Origin: Plazaster borealis
Taxonomy: Eukaryota > Echinodermata > Asteroidea > Forcipulatida > Labidiasteridae
Reading direction: 5' to 3'
Assembly: GCA_021014325.1 (NCBI GenBank)
Contig: CM037473.1
Coordinates: forward strand, 26,092,822 to 26,156,821
Length of the DNA stretch: 64,000 nucleotides
Position numbers and translations under genes: made by a program. The notes under the pieces are model-generated. The model ran no database searches and was not told the origin of the DNA. It saw only the letters and a list, made by a program, of their open reading frames with translations. Every line of letters starts with the position of its first letter. The first letter of the stretch is position 1. Below, one piece after another: positions 46,211 through 57,900 of this stretch.

Positions 46211-46499
46211 ACTTCGGATACGGCCTTAACCCCAAAATGGTGGAAATGGTAAACGCGTATTCCGCAAGAGGTCAAATTAATGGCCACACACACGCACACT
46301 TCCCTAAACCAATGCCGTAAACAGAGGGCGCTACATAAATAGTAAGCAGTTGAATTCGGTGACACTATTATCGAATCCGAGGCATCGAAAAAATCGTTTT
46401 AGTATTGTTACACTCGAGTAAATTCCTGTGTAAGTTTATTCGTTACAACTGTGCTTAATGACTTTTCAAAGGATGTCCAAAACATTGGTAACAGTGCAA

Positions 46500-46712
46500 T
46501 ATTGTTCACAGACTAACACGAGATTTTTTTATTGAAATGATAATTACAGTTTTTGAGATTAAAATAATCAGTTTTGATCTCGCGAGTCCAAAACAGTAAA
46601 AACGTGAGGGGTTTTTCACCATTTCTCGTGACTCCGATGACTGATTGAGCGGATACTGGTCTAGTGACATGATAAGTTACCAATGTTGTCCACGTTCTTT
46701 AATTAATTACTA
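46500..46712. mobile_element. TTAA-type MITE-like fragment
   Basis: Hairpin-like core with TTTTGATCTCGCGAGTCC, then ATGACTGATTGAGCGG and CCAATGTTGTCCACGTTCTT. Related to 25420-25649 plus 26344-26368. Confidence 0.5.
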
Positions 46713-46749
46713 TGTAAATACGCATTTTAAGTATTATATTAAATCAATA

Positions 46750-46922
46750 GACCTTTATCAAAGTGCGGCCATCTTGAGTTTTTCCCACTCAAATCAACGT
46801 AACCAAACCGAGGCTGGAAGGAGAAATAGTCTGGTTCCTTTTTGTACAATGAATCATTAGCATTCATTACTGTTATTGGATACAGGGAACACGACCAAGA
46901 TGGTGGCAGCAAGATAACGGTC
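46750..46922. mobile_element. TAGACC-ended MITE
   Basis: Starts GACCTTTATCAAAGTGCGGC and ends inverted AAGATAACGGTC, with TA on both sides (46748-46749 and 46923-46924). Copy of 1542-1716 in opposite orientation. Confidence 0.8.
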
Positions 46923-46929
46923 TATGTTC

Positions 46930-47600
46930 TGTTAGTGTTTTAAAGCCTACTATGGTTGCAAAGTGTGGTGTGAATGTACCAGCGGTGCCTACTGGTCATG
47001 AAGGGCTGGGTACCCTTATCAAGCTAATGGAAGACTTTTGATGACAATAGGTCTCAGCAATTACAAGTTAAGTTGTTCTTAGAAAACCTTTATGATCACG
47101 TGCCTCTGGTCGGCACAGTTTTAATACCTTTTTTTACGTAGACCATTTCGCTTAGTTGTTATGTGATCAAGCACAACCATTCGTAACTGGCATTGTTTGG
47201 TGTCAATTCCAGTGTTTTCTCAAACATTGTCAGAGAGTTCTGTTGGCAGATAAACTTGAATAAAGCAGTTTTAGTAACAAGTAATTATTTGAAATTTAGG
47301 TGGACATCTAGAGGCTGCGGTAACACCATATAGGCCTACATAAAATATCTCTCTAGTGAGGTTGGGTGGTTCTTACGAAAGCCCGTATCTCGCTATTTTA
47401 TTTTCGAGAGCCGTTACTTTTTACTTTTACCGGCTTGCTCGGCTACACCTTTGGATCCGTCATCAACTTTGGAGGTACATTTTGTACGGTGTTTCTAGCA
47501 TCAAAAAGGGACCGGACCTAGAGACGGAGCCTAAAAGCCGAAATTCGGGGAAAGGCCCCTTAAGTTGTGCGTAATGCGTAGTGCACAATCCTTTAAAAAT
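46930..47600. other. Intergenic stretch, mostly unassigned
   Basis: 47318-47395 shares GCGGTAACACCATA and GAGGTTGGGTGGTTCT-like sequence with 13051-13110. No coding evidence. Confidence 0.4.
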
Positions 47601-47605
47601 GAATA

Positions 47606-47834
47606 GACCTTGTGCATTGACGTCATCACGCCGCTTTAGAGGTAAGACCATTGATCTCTATTATATAGAATAGAGATTAATGGGTAAAACGATGATAAAC
47701 AATGGTCCATTAATGGAAACGCATATCAGTTAAAATTCTACGTACGCGTGGCGCACAGGATGGGCCAATGAGCAACCTTCTTTTAATTTATAGCTGAGGG
47801 CGCCCTACTCAAATGACGTCATGTGCATAAGGTC
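47606..47834. mobile_element. GACCTTGTGCATTGACGTCA MITE, copy 1
   Basis: Left GACCTTGTGCATTGACGTCA and right TGACGTCATGTGCATAAGGTC are inverted, with TA outside on the left. Copy 2 is at 48310. Confidence 0.75.
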
Positions 47835-47837
47835 TGT

Positions 47838-47982
47838 ATTGACCCCTTGCAAAACGCGGAGCGCACTTACGTGTCCGCCATTTTGAGAGTCAAAGCTTAC
47901 ACAAAGGAATTGATTCCAAAATGTCGGAAGTGGTAGATGCTCATTTTTGCGGAGGTGCGTTCCTCGTTGTGCAAGGGTCAAT
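47838..47982. mobile_element. ATTGACCCCTTGCA palindromic MITE
   Basis: 145 bp between ATTGACCCCTTGCA and TGCAAGGGTCAAT, with a centre CCATTTTGAGAGTCAAAGC. Confidence 0.75.
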
Positions 47983-48030
47983 AGATGGGATTGCACATGA
48001 CGTCACTGACCGCCATCATTGGTGACAAAC

Positions 48031-48242
48031 AATGGAAATGTGTACGCGTGTACGCGCTGCGGACGACTCTCAGCCAATGATAGCCTTAGTCACGCGTGCA
48101 CGTTTCATCAACGATGGCGGCCATGCGCCAATGCATTGGCCTTTGCATTGGCCACCATCGTTGATGAAACGTTCACACGCGAGAAGAGCTATCACTGGCT
48201 GAGAGTCGTGCGCAGCGCGTACACGCATGTACGTTTCCATTT
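48031..48242. repeat. Long palindrome, arms about 100 bp
   Basis: AATGGAAATGTGTACGCG on the left matches the complement of CATGTACGTTTCCATT on the right. The centre CCAATGCATTGGCCTTTGCATTGG lies between GTTTCATCAACGATGG and CCATCGTTGATGAAAC. A large hairpin-forming MITE or inverted duplication. Confidence 0.8.
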
Positions 48243-48309
48243 TATCCGTAAAAATCATGTGCGCAACGCATGACGGACACATGTATTTCCGGCCTGTTGT
48301 GACATTATA

Positions 48310-48483
48310 GACCTTGCCTTATGCATTGACGTCATCCAGCCGCCATCTTAGAGGTAAAACGATGACGAAACAATCGAAACGCACAGATTGGTACGCGCGG
48401 CGCACAGGATTAGCCAATGAACAACCTCCTTTTGACCTATAGGTGAGGGCGCCCTACTGGAATGACATCATTTGCATAAGGTC
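48310..48483. mobile_element. GACCTTGCCTTATGCATTGA MITE, copy 2
   Basis: 174 bp with TA on both sides (48308-48309 and 48484-48485). Ends GACCTTGCCTTATGCA and TTTGCATAAGGTC. Confidence 0.85.
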
Positions 48484-48578
48484 TATTGTTTTATCTCCGA
48501 CGAGTTTACCCCCACTGGTGCCCCCATGTTAGCCAATAAAATGGCATAGAGTTCAAGCACCGTTTCTTAAAAACAATA

Positions 48579-49016
48579 GACCTTTCTTTTGTTGATAAAC
48601 AAACCGCGCACGGCCGAATGTTAGCAAAACATTCAATCGTGTTAACAAATGTTGTGTCCAAATTCAACATTTCTGTAAACTTTCAATCAACCGAAAATAC
48701 ATACCATGATTGGTTGCTTTGTTTCCAACAAATTCAACACTATTTTTGAATAATTATTTGTGTAACATTATTACAAACTGTGGCTATCTGCTTATGCTTT
48801 GCATTTATGGCTTTCCATGGTTTTCCAAACTCGGGCTGTGACGTGTCAAAAGAAAGGTCTATAGAATGTGCAATTCCCGCGCGTATTCGAACATTGGGAC
48901 CCGTTAAAGTGTGCGAGTTTGTTTCCTTCACACGTAAAAGCAATGTAGGGCATACGTTGGATTGGACCAAATTGGTCCCAAAAAATGTTCAAATAATGCG
49001 CGAGACTTGCACGGTC
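48579..49016. mobile_element. Composite TA-flanked element
   Basis: TA then GACCTTTCTTTTGTTG at the left; GCGCGAGACTTGCACGGTC then TA at the right. The right side belongs to the GACTGTGCAAGTCTC family. Confidence 0.6.
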
Positions 49017-49029
49017 TATACGGAGGCAA

Positions 49030-50030
49030 TGACCTCTGAGACCAATGACCAAATAATGGGAATTGCTGCTTGATGAACCAATTTTACGCTCTGCAAGCAA
49101 CCAAGCATGCATTAAATTGTCTTTTAAGACACGATATTGATTGTCAGTTGAGTTGCTTGTCTATAGTTTGTGATCATTTATAGCGAGAGGGAATGAGCAA
49201 GCTTTTTAGCTGATTCGCCTTAATTTCAAATGTATTAATAATTCAGTTGAACTGAAATTGAAAACAAGTTTACTGTTAACAAAAGGTTTGTTTTTTTATG
49301 ATTATATAGGCCTAAGGCTTCGAGAAGTTAATCTTTCGCAATATCTTTCGCATAAATCCCGTCAACATTTACGTCTAAGCCTAACGTTTGCTGTTTTGGC
49401 TTACAAGGCCAGGGAGTTTTGTGGGTGAACAAAAACTGGAAACCTCATTAGGACTATTCAACTCAAGTAACCTATAATTAATATTATTTATAAATAAATG
49501 TAATGTGGACCTACCTACACTGTAAATTAATTGGCAATGTGCAGAACTAAATAAAATTGTCACATTTTGTGTTTCGTGTACAACTTTCTTTGTCTGTGAA
49601 ATCTAAAATTGTGTTTAGCATTTTTCTGAAGAATCTCATACGTGATGAAACAGGCCGTCTGATGACATATTGATGACGTATGCCTACGTACTTAATGAAC
49701 GAAGTACCTAATGAACTTCATGACTGACGTAGGCCCACACGATATACGTGCCTACCCGTACCCGTTATAGGTCAACATCATACCTGCTCAAGTGACTTGG
49801 GATTTACCAACATGTTTGTATAAAATCAATTATATAGTTCAAATATTTAAAGAAATAAATACATTTTCCTATAAAGTCAGTCACAAGGAACTTATTCTTT
49901 GCATGCCGTGATATCGTGAAATAATAGTCTTGACAAAAACAACCAGCTTTTTCGAATATCAATAATCACTCGAGGTAAAACATGGTAAACAAAGATAAAT
50001 ACCTCAGTGCCTTACTATTATTCACCACTT
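49030..50030. other. Intergenic stretch, nothing recognised
   Basis: No gene signature. 49675-49730 has short repeats around TACGTA and AATGAAC. It directly precedes the foldback element and could include the original SLX1 promoter. Confidence 0.35.
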
Positions 50031-50035
50031 GGGGG

Positions 50036-51751
50036 CGCTAGCATGGAAACCAGTCATCTCGCCCCCCAGCAAAGTCGCCCACTACAAAGTCGCCCCCCAG
50101 CAAAGTCGCCCACTACAAAGTCGCCCCCTCACTTACAAAGTCGCCCCCTGTCAAAGTCGCCCCTCACAAAGTCGCCCCCTGACAGAGTCGCCCCCCCAAC
50201 AAAGTCGCCCCCCGACAAAGTCGCCCCCCGACACAGTCGCCCCCTAACAAAGAAGATTTCACAAAGTGAGGGCGCCCTTTGTCAACGGTTTATATTCAAC
50301 CATTGGAGAATCCAGGCTTGGCGTATGCTTTGCTTTGTCCTTTCCGCTTTTGTCGAAATGTCACTGCTAGATAACTAATTAGCTGTTTTCTTTTTATCCT
50401 GAATTGGCCTTCTAATATTATGTAAATCTGAATCGAACATAGACAGTTTTCTGAATTAAATTAAGCATGCCAATCAAATATTGTATATATAATTATTGCT
50501 GTGCATAATTTTTAATCCGTACCGGAAACATATTTTTATACCTGATATTTTTAGTTAATTTTTCCTCTAAATTTGTTTTAACAAGAAACAGTTATTATGA
50601 CATGTTTAGTGATTTTGTCTCCTGTCAACTTATCACAACAGTAAAACTTCACGAACATCAAATAATGTATCAAAACACATCAGTAATAGAATTAACAAAC
50701 TTTTATTCAATTAATCAACATATAGACTATAAAAAGAAGGTTTTGAATTTAAAAAAGAAAACAATTATTTAAAAAACTTTATTTAAAAACAAATAAATAA
50801 CCACCATAACTTTAAATAAATTCGCGAATAAAATTTAGTTCTTTATATGTAAGCATAAGTAAATAAATGCAACTAAAAACAAACCATCAGTTACACGGAA
50901 ATAACAAATATTTTAAAGTTTGAAGTTGGAAAAAGTAGTATTTTCAAATATAAAAAACGATTTATTTATTTATTTTTTTTTTTTTAAGAAATAAAAAAAA
51001 AACCCCCCAAAACCAACAATAACTTTTAATTAATTCGATTTGTCTTTTTGAGAAAACTCTCCGCTTTTGTTGAAATGTTAGGCCGCTAGATAACTAATTA
51101 GCTAGTTTCTTCTTTTACTTTGAATTGGCCTGAATTACATTTTACGCCTCGTCATGGTGCATTGCCAAAAAAGGGCGGCGCAACCACGTAATAGTTTCTT
51201 GGCACCGATTTCGCCGTCGGTGTACGTGTCCCACAGTTTAAAAATACGTGCCTGGTTGAGCGTGGTAGCACGTCGCTGGCGCTTCGTCAGCCTCCTCTCA
51301 CTTATTAGCCGTACCTGCATGTTAACCATCTGGGCTTCCTCGTATTGTTCTACTCTACAACACAAACATTAAACACGCTCAAACCCGTCGTGCACGCTCA
51401 AAATCCCGTAGCATTACTCAAAATCGCCGCCTTCGTAACAGATCTATCTACATTTCGTCTTCCCCCAGTGCTAATAAATTGTTTCAAAATATAAAAGCGC
51501 CCTCACTTTTGTGATATTATGGCTTTAACGTCGCTCAACCATACACTGGGCGACTTTGTTAGGGGGCGACTGTGTCGGGGGGCGACTTTGTTGGGGGCGA
51601 CTCTGTCAGGGGGCGACTCTGTGAGGGGCGACTTTGACAGGGGGCGACTTTGTAAGTGAGGGGGCGACTTTGTCATGGGCGACTTTGCTGAGGGGCGACT
51701 TTGTAGTGGGCGACTTTGCTGGGGGGCGAGATGACTGGTATTCGCTAGCAT
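50036..51751. mobile_element. Foldback-type transposon 1 with 9-bp target duplication
   Basis: A 1698-bp element (50045-51742) bounded by CGCTAGCAT on both sides (50036-50044 and 51743-51751). Each terminal arm (about 205 bp: 50045-50250 and 51535-51742) starts ACCAGTCATCTCGCCCCC inwards and is made of some 14 short AAAGTCGCCCCC-type units; the arms are inverted copies of each other. The AT-rich middle holds a 70-bp direct duplication (50340-50409 and 51058-51129) and a coding-like ORF. Long repeat-built TIRs plus a 9-bp duplication fit Foldback/MULE-like elements. Confidence 0.88.
51135..51365 (-). CDS. Hypothetical 76-residue basic ORF in foldback element 1
   Basis: Starts MCCRVEQYEEAQMVNMQVRL and ends TMTRRKM. 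It is highly basic (RRLTKRQRR), has balanced codon use and is clearly more GC-rich than the AT-rich sequence around it, which suggests real or recently captured coding sequence. I do not recognise a domain. It could be a fragment of a transposon protein or a captured host exon. No promoter or splice evidence. Confidence 0.3.
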   Translation of the reverse strand: MCCRVEQYEEAQMVNMQVRLISERRLTKRQRRATTLNQARIFKLWDTYTDGEIGAKKLLRGCAALFWQCTMTRRKM

Positions 51752-51783
51752 CAATAACAGTCTGGATTGAAAACACGATAACG

Positions 51784-51956
51784 ATGGTTGTGGAAATCGA
51801 GAAATTTTTCGGCTGTTATTTGCTACTAAATGTCAATCCCGACTTTAAAAATCGGACTTACATTGGTTTTACTGTTGACCCAAGAAGAAGAGTATCGCAG
51901 CATAACAAGGGGAGCAAGTTTGGAGGAGCCAAACGCACAAGTGGACTAGGACCATG
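51784..51956 (+). CDS. SLX1: SLX1 exon 1
   Basis: ATG then [33 protein letters not shown] and [12 protein letters not shown]: the first half of the GIY-YIG nuclease. Donor TG|GTCAGT, phase 2. This is the first ATG of the domain-coding frame. Confidence 0.95.
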
Positions 51957-54900
51957 GTCAGTGATTTTTTTCTTCAGAGTCGTACTGTAGTAGTTACTCG
52001 TCGTATCGGTTACCCCTCGTATCGAAGAGAATAGTTATGGCCGTTTTCGAAACCACTGCTCAAACTTGGACCCAGCCTGTCTGTCTGTCTGTCTGTCTGT
52101 CTGAAGCCCTATATTATAATAAAAAAGGCTACAGCACACGTTTTCTAAATAAATGACGAAGCACAAGCGGTAGCCCTCGGCCTAGCCGTGGTTTCGAAAA
52201 AGGCCTGACATGCCTGATAGTGATACTAATAGTGATAAATAGGACTACTGCTCGGCCCCTACTGCTACTAGTACAGTGGGTACCGGTCACTTCGGCACCT
52301 TGCAAACTCGGCACCTTGCAAACTCGGCACCTACAAAGTCAGCACTTCGCAAACTCGGCACCCACAAATTGGGCACATGCACAAATACAAGCTCGGCACC
52401 CAGTTGAAAATGGCCGATTAAACACTGCGTGGTGGTACATGTACTTTCGGATGTAAAAGTTCAGTCCCAAATGCCCATAAAAGCTTGATCCTGTAAAGTT
52501 ATTAGTAATAACATTACGAACTATTAGAATATAATTATTTTCGTAACCAAAATTACCAGTGACGTTTTACACACATTGAAACACAGGGTGCGCAGTCTAG
52601 TCAACCAGCGTGTGCACACACAGAACTTCCGCCGGGCCGGCACTTGAAAAAGTCCCCACGGCCGGCGGCCAACCATTCGGCAAAATCACGCTCTAAACAA
52701 ACGACTAAACCCATTCATCGTCAACCAAACGTTTATTTACATTTCCAAATTTCTAAAAAGCAATGTACATCCAACAAACTGGGCACCGCACTTTCACCGA
52801 CATGGACGCAATTCATTTAGGCCTAAATATAAACAACGTAAAACAAATCTCCCGTCCGACACAAATTTTCTCGAAAGTTCAGAAGCGATTTATAGTCTTA
52901 CCAATAGTGATTATTGCCACTACCATGGCCACTACAATACAAATACTTGGTTCAAACCATTTTTTTAAGTAGTTTACTTTATAACCAACCACTTTTTGAG
53001 TGATATTGCTTGGTGCCGAGTTTGTTAGTCAAAAATAGGTGGGTGCCGAGTTTGTATGGTGCCGGCATTCTTGGTGCCGGCATTCTTGGTGCCGAGTGGG
53101 TGCCGAGTTTGCAAGGTGCCGAGTTTGCAAGGTGCCGAGTTTTGAGGTGCCGAGTTTGCGAGGTGCCGAAGTGTCCGGTTTTTAGCACAGTAGTAGTAGT
53201 AAGAATTTCCACTATGTAGGTACATGTAGTACAGTAGTACTACAGTGGAGCTCCGTGGTTCGTAGTAATCTACTAATATGTGGTAGTAGTCTAGTACTTA
53301 GTATAACTTTCCTCGCCTTCCACCTACCCTGGTTCGAATAACGCCGGGGCATGGATTGGGTTTTCAGAATTCAGTCCCTCCGTCCGTGGGTTCTCCCGGG
53401 AATAATTATCTGGCGTTTTCCTCCTACATCCTAATGTAAAATTGAAACTTCCATCCTTGTCTTCTTTCTGATTGGGTTCTTCGGCTAGTACTAGTAGTAC
53501 AGTGATTAAGTTTGCTTTCCTGAGTCATAATTGCAAAATGAGTGCATCATAAAACTGAACTTTGACCTACGAACCCCTCTTAAAGTGTCACAGAAATTTG
53601 TGCATTTTTATGATTTACTTTTTTACTCAGGGAAATGGTCCTCATTGTGTACGGCTTTCCCAATAACATCTCAGCATTGAAGGTGAGTCAAATCAAGTCA
53701 TCGAACTTCTACAACAATTGCATTCTCTTTGTAATTTCATGTGGAATTGTTAACCTCTTATGTCCGTGTTCAAGTATTAGACTACATCGATGTGTGATAA
53801 GCACTGTATTAGACCCAGTAACTGGGGCGCTGTACTCCTTTTTCGAAATTTTGACATCATCGGTCATACTAGCGCCCCAGATTATGGTCGTATTTTCCCC
53901 AAGGGATCTTCAATTTAGACGGGTTCCTTGCCTCAACCGTGATAACAGGGCGGTTGAGGCAGGACACCCATCTAAAATTGGACAGGTGTCCTGCCTCAAC
54001 TGCGCTGTTATCCCGGTTGAGGCAAGGCACCCGTCTAATCGACGAGTGCCCTACCTCAAACCGCGTAGTCGTCACGGTTGAGGCGGAGCACCCATCTAAA
54101 GTCCAACCGAGAGTTGGATGCGAAGATCCCTCTGGGAAAATACGACTGTAATCTTGGGCGCTAGTACGACCGATGATGTCAAAATTTCGAAAAAGGAGTA
54201 CAGCGCCCCAGGTACTGGGTCTATGTTCTGTCCACCTTTAGAATTATCCCAACTGTAGACCATGTAACCTTTGTTGACAAAATGAGTGACCTTGTACATT
54301 CCTGGGCTTTTCTGGCAGGCAAGTTACTATACACTGGTCATATAGGAAAATTTTGCATTTTGTGCTATAATTTCCACATAAGTTCAAGTATTTATAAAAG
54401 TAACAGCTGAACAAGTTTTGAGATGTGCCCCCTTTTCTTTATATCAAAACTTGAAAAAAACAAATTTTAATAAAGTAGGTCCTATAACAACATTTTCTTT
54501 CATTGAGCTGTGTATAACTCATGGCTGCAGGAAAGCCAGGCTCTTTGGCTCTTTTACATGTGACGTCACACTCACAGGTTACATGGTCTTTAGTTAGAAA
54601 AGGTCCAAATGTTACTCTTTAGTGTTACAGTTGGGAGTGGACAGCGCAACTGTAGCTGGGATTGCCTGATAGTGATAGTGACAATGATAGTGAAGTGGAA
54701 AAAACAATGATCAGTAAACTTGGGTGAGATCCCTGGCTACTACACGGCAGTTACAGGTTAAATGGCTTCTGACTAACGCCCCGAACAAAGGTCTATATTA
54801 ATTGAAAAATTAGGGCGACTGCCTCTAGTCTAGAGTGTAGGCATGTTAATATGGAGGTCGCAGGTTCAAATCCCGCTCTAGTCATTTTGTCTTTGTTCAA

Positions 54901-57900
54901 CCCCAAAAATTAATTATGAATTTAGTCAGTTTCCCTTGTGGTTTATTACTTGATCTTTCGTGTGATTATTTTCTTGTTCTGCCCAATGGTAATTCTTATA
55001 TTGATCCCACAGTTTGAATGGGCGTGGCAGAAGCCGAAGCTCTCCCGACGCCTCCGGCATGTTCCCGGTAAACGTAAAGATGAGAAGCGTTTTATGTATG
55101 ACCTGCGTGTTCTGTCTAACATGCTGAAGACAGCTCCATGGTGTAGGCTACCACTGACTGTACAATGGTTGAAACAGGAATACATGATGGAGTTTGAGGA
55201 TGGGTTGCAGCCTCCAGCACACATGCCAATTGCATATGGACCTGTTACTTCAATAAAGGTAGAGTTGTGAACACTCCCCCCTCCTCCCAACAAACTATAC
55301 AACAGGGCTTGAATTTAACACTGGACCACAAGCCAAAGGCCACTGATTTTTGGCCCGGGCCAGTAAACTCAAGACTGGACAAGCCTGGTGGTCTTGTGTT
55401 TTTCAATTGAATAATAATACTCCACTGTGTAATATCTTCAACAGAAAGAAAAGATATTCAAATGTTGACTTTCAGGTGAGTCTGGTGATTATCTTTCAAT
55501 TCTGTTGAATATCAAAATATAAGTAATACCTATAAAACAAATGAGACAAATCTTCTCTGTAGTGCTAGTTCAAATAATTATAATAATAGTAATAGGCATT
55601 TGTAATGTGCCAAATCAATCTAAGAGATGTTCAAGGCGCAGAGAAGCAGAGATAATGCAAACAAAACAATACATACTAACATGTACATAATATATCCAGT
55701 GAAAGGAAAGCAAAAGAACAATTAGGGAAAACATACAATAATTAACAATGGAAATCAACAAAACTATGAATTAAAGAAATACATATTGAAAAGGTAAGTT
55801 TTTAGAGTAACTTTGAAATTGTGTACATCGGAAATATTAAGAATATCTTGAGGAAGTTCGTTCCAGAGAGAAGATCCAGCATGTGCGAATGAACAATCCC
55901 CCCATGAGGTGTGAGTTTTAGTAAGTGAAAATGAAAACAGTTTACATGTAAAACTATGCAGAAAGTTCTTCCTCGTTATAACTTTGGTCTTGTAAAATTT
56001 ATTCTGGTCCGGTAAAAATTTTGAGCAAAAAGCCCTGCGGTCTTGTGGAAATTTACACAAAATTTGAGCCCTGTATTGATAAGTCCATGGTGTTTTGTAC
56101 ACCCGAGGGGGCAAATGGCACCAAGATGAAGCCGAGGGTTCCGTAGGTCCCCACCATAGAGCGTGTAACAATTGTTTCATTGTACCCTGATAGATTCCTC
56201 TTCTTTGTACCCTGATAGATTCCTCTTCTTAAGAGGTGATCTGTTGTCATCTTCCAACATTATTATGACAGAATTGGTGCAGTTAAAAATGCAGACGAAC
56301 AGGTCGATTACAAAAATATTGCTTCACTGTTCCCTACGGCACATCGCACAAGGAACGTATATAAATGTACCTAGTACGAGTGTAAATACATCCTCGAACC
56401 AGAGGCTACACAAATGTATTTCTAATAATGTACAAGGTGCTGGAAACAATCAACAGTGGGCACAATCAAGGTATTGAGTCGTCCTTGGTTTCATCACCAG
56501 AAATATATAATAATAATAATCAGTAACCTCGTTTATCGGGCCCCAAGCATTCCTGAAACCATCTCAACTCCTTATGAGTATGCAGCACCGGAAAACCGAA
56601 TGGCTTTACAGGTTACTTATCATTCACATCACCAATCTCTACCATCAGATGCATTCATCAAAGAAGAAAAGCTCACCAAGGAAGAAGAAGACGAAAGATG
56701 TAGGAAGCACCTCGGAAGAAGTAAACAAAGATGCAGCAAAAGATGCAGTGCAGCCGGAATCTGATGCTGTGGTTGACTTGATTAGCATGACTCAAACTGT
56801 CAATAAACGTTGTGATCTCTGCATGAAAAGAATACAGGTACATCAACAAATCTGATTCTGAATTTGAATCGTAGAGTTGCCCTACTACATCATCTAATAT
56901 GCCAAGGATGCGTCTTGGCAAAGATTTCCATGGTCCTCAATATATGGCATGGTGTCCCCAGAGCTGTGTATTAGGAGAGTTGCAACATAGAGGGACCAGT
57001 TTTCTTCGGTCATGTGGTTGCTGGACGCCATTTGCGGTTTAAACACAACACAACTCAATGGGCAGACAAGTCTGGCACCCTGTATTCGCCAATGGGTTTT
57101 TTTTTTGACACAAAATGGCTTCTAATCACAAGTTGTCACAACTCTCTCAATATACAGCTCTGGAATCTCAGGATTTTTTTTAGAGGAATTTAGGGGGGTA
57201 CTTCTGTTTGAGAGGAAAAGAGTGTGTTAAAGTATGGGAACATTTGTGTGTTTGGGGGGGGACACCATCTGCTGCATATCGGGAATGGTATAAAGATTTT
57301 ATTCAACACAAGCTGTAAATCCCCAAATGTTCTTGACTTTTTGGTTTTACAGGAGGTAGAATCCTCCCTAAGCTGTGTGCATCCAGCCTGCTCTATGATA
57401 GTACACACCGTCTGTCTGGCGACTAAATTCCTCAAGCGTTCAGCAGAGAGTGACCAGCTGCTGCCAGTGGATGGAAACTGCCCGGTCTGCAAGAACAGCG
57501 TCTTATGGGGAGATCTCATACGGAAGAAACAAGGTTGCTACTCAAATCTATCTGCTTCAGAGGTGAGTGAGATCATCAAGGCCCAATTTCGTAAAGCTGC
57601 TTAAGCACAGAAAGTAGCTAAGCACAACAAAAGTATGCTTACCTAATAAGGTTACCGGCCAAAATACCATGTCTAGTGTACTATTTCATAAAGCTGCTTA
57701 AGCACAGAAAGTAGCTAAGCACAACAAAAGTATGCTTACCTAATAAGGTTACCGGCCAAAATACCATGTCAAGTGTCCAATTTCATAAAGCTGCTTAAGC
57801 ACAGAAAGTAGTTAAGCAGAACAAAAGTATGCTTACCTAATAAGGTTACCAGCCAAAATACCATGTCACTAGTACAATATTTGACTGGTATCCTGATAAT

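Noticed and set aside
48019..48282. Two opposing ORFs of 70-84 codons
   Set aside because: They are mirror images across a long palindrome, so one sequence explains both.
50007..50378. Pro/Ser/Lys-rich ORF (SRPLQSRPP repeats)
   Set aside because: Translation of the short tandem units in the foldback element arm.
56456..56764. Alternative reading of SLX1 exon 4 in another frame
   Set aside because: It looks protein-like but ends in a stop before the Zn-finger Cys pair and does not fit the phase of exon 3.
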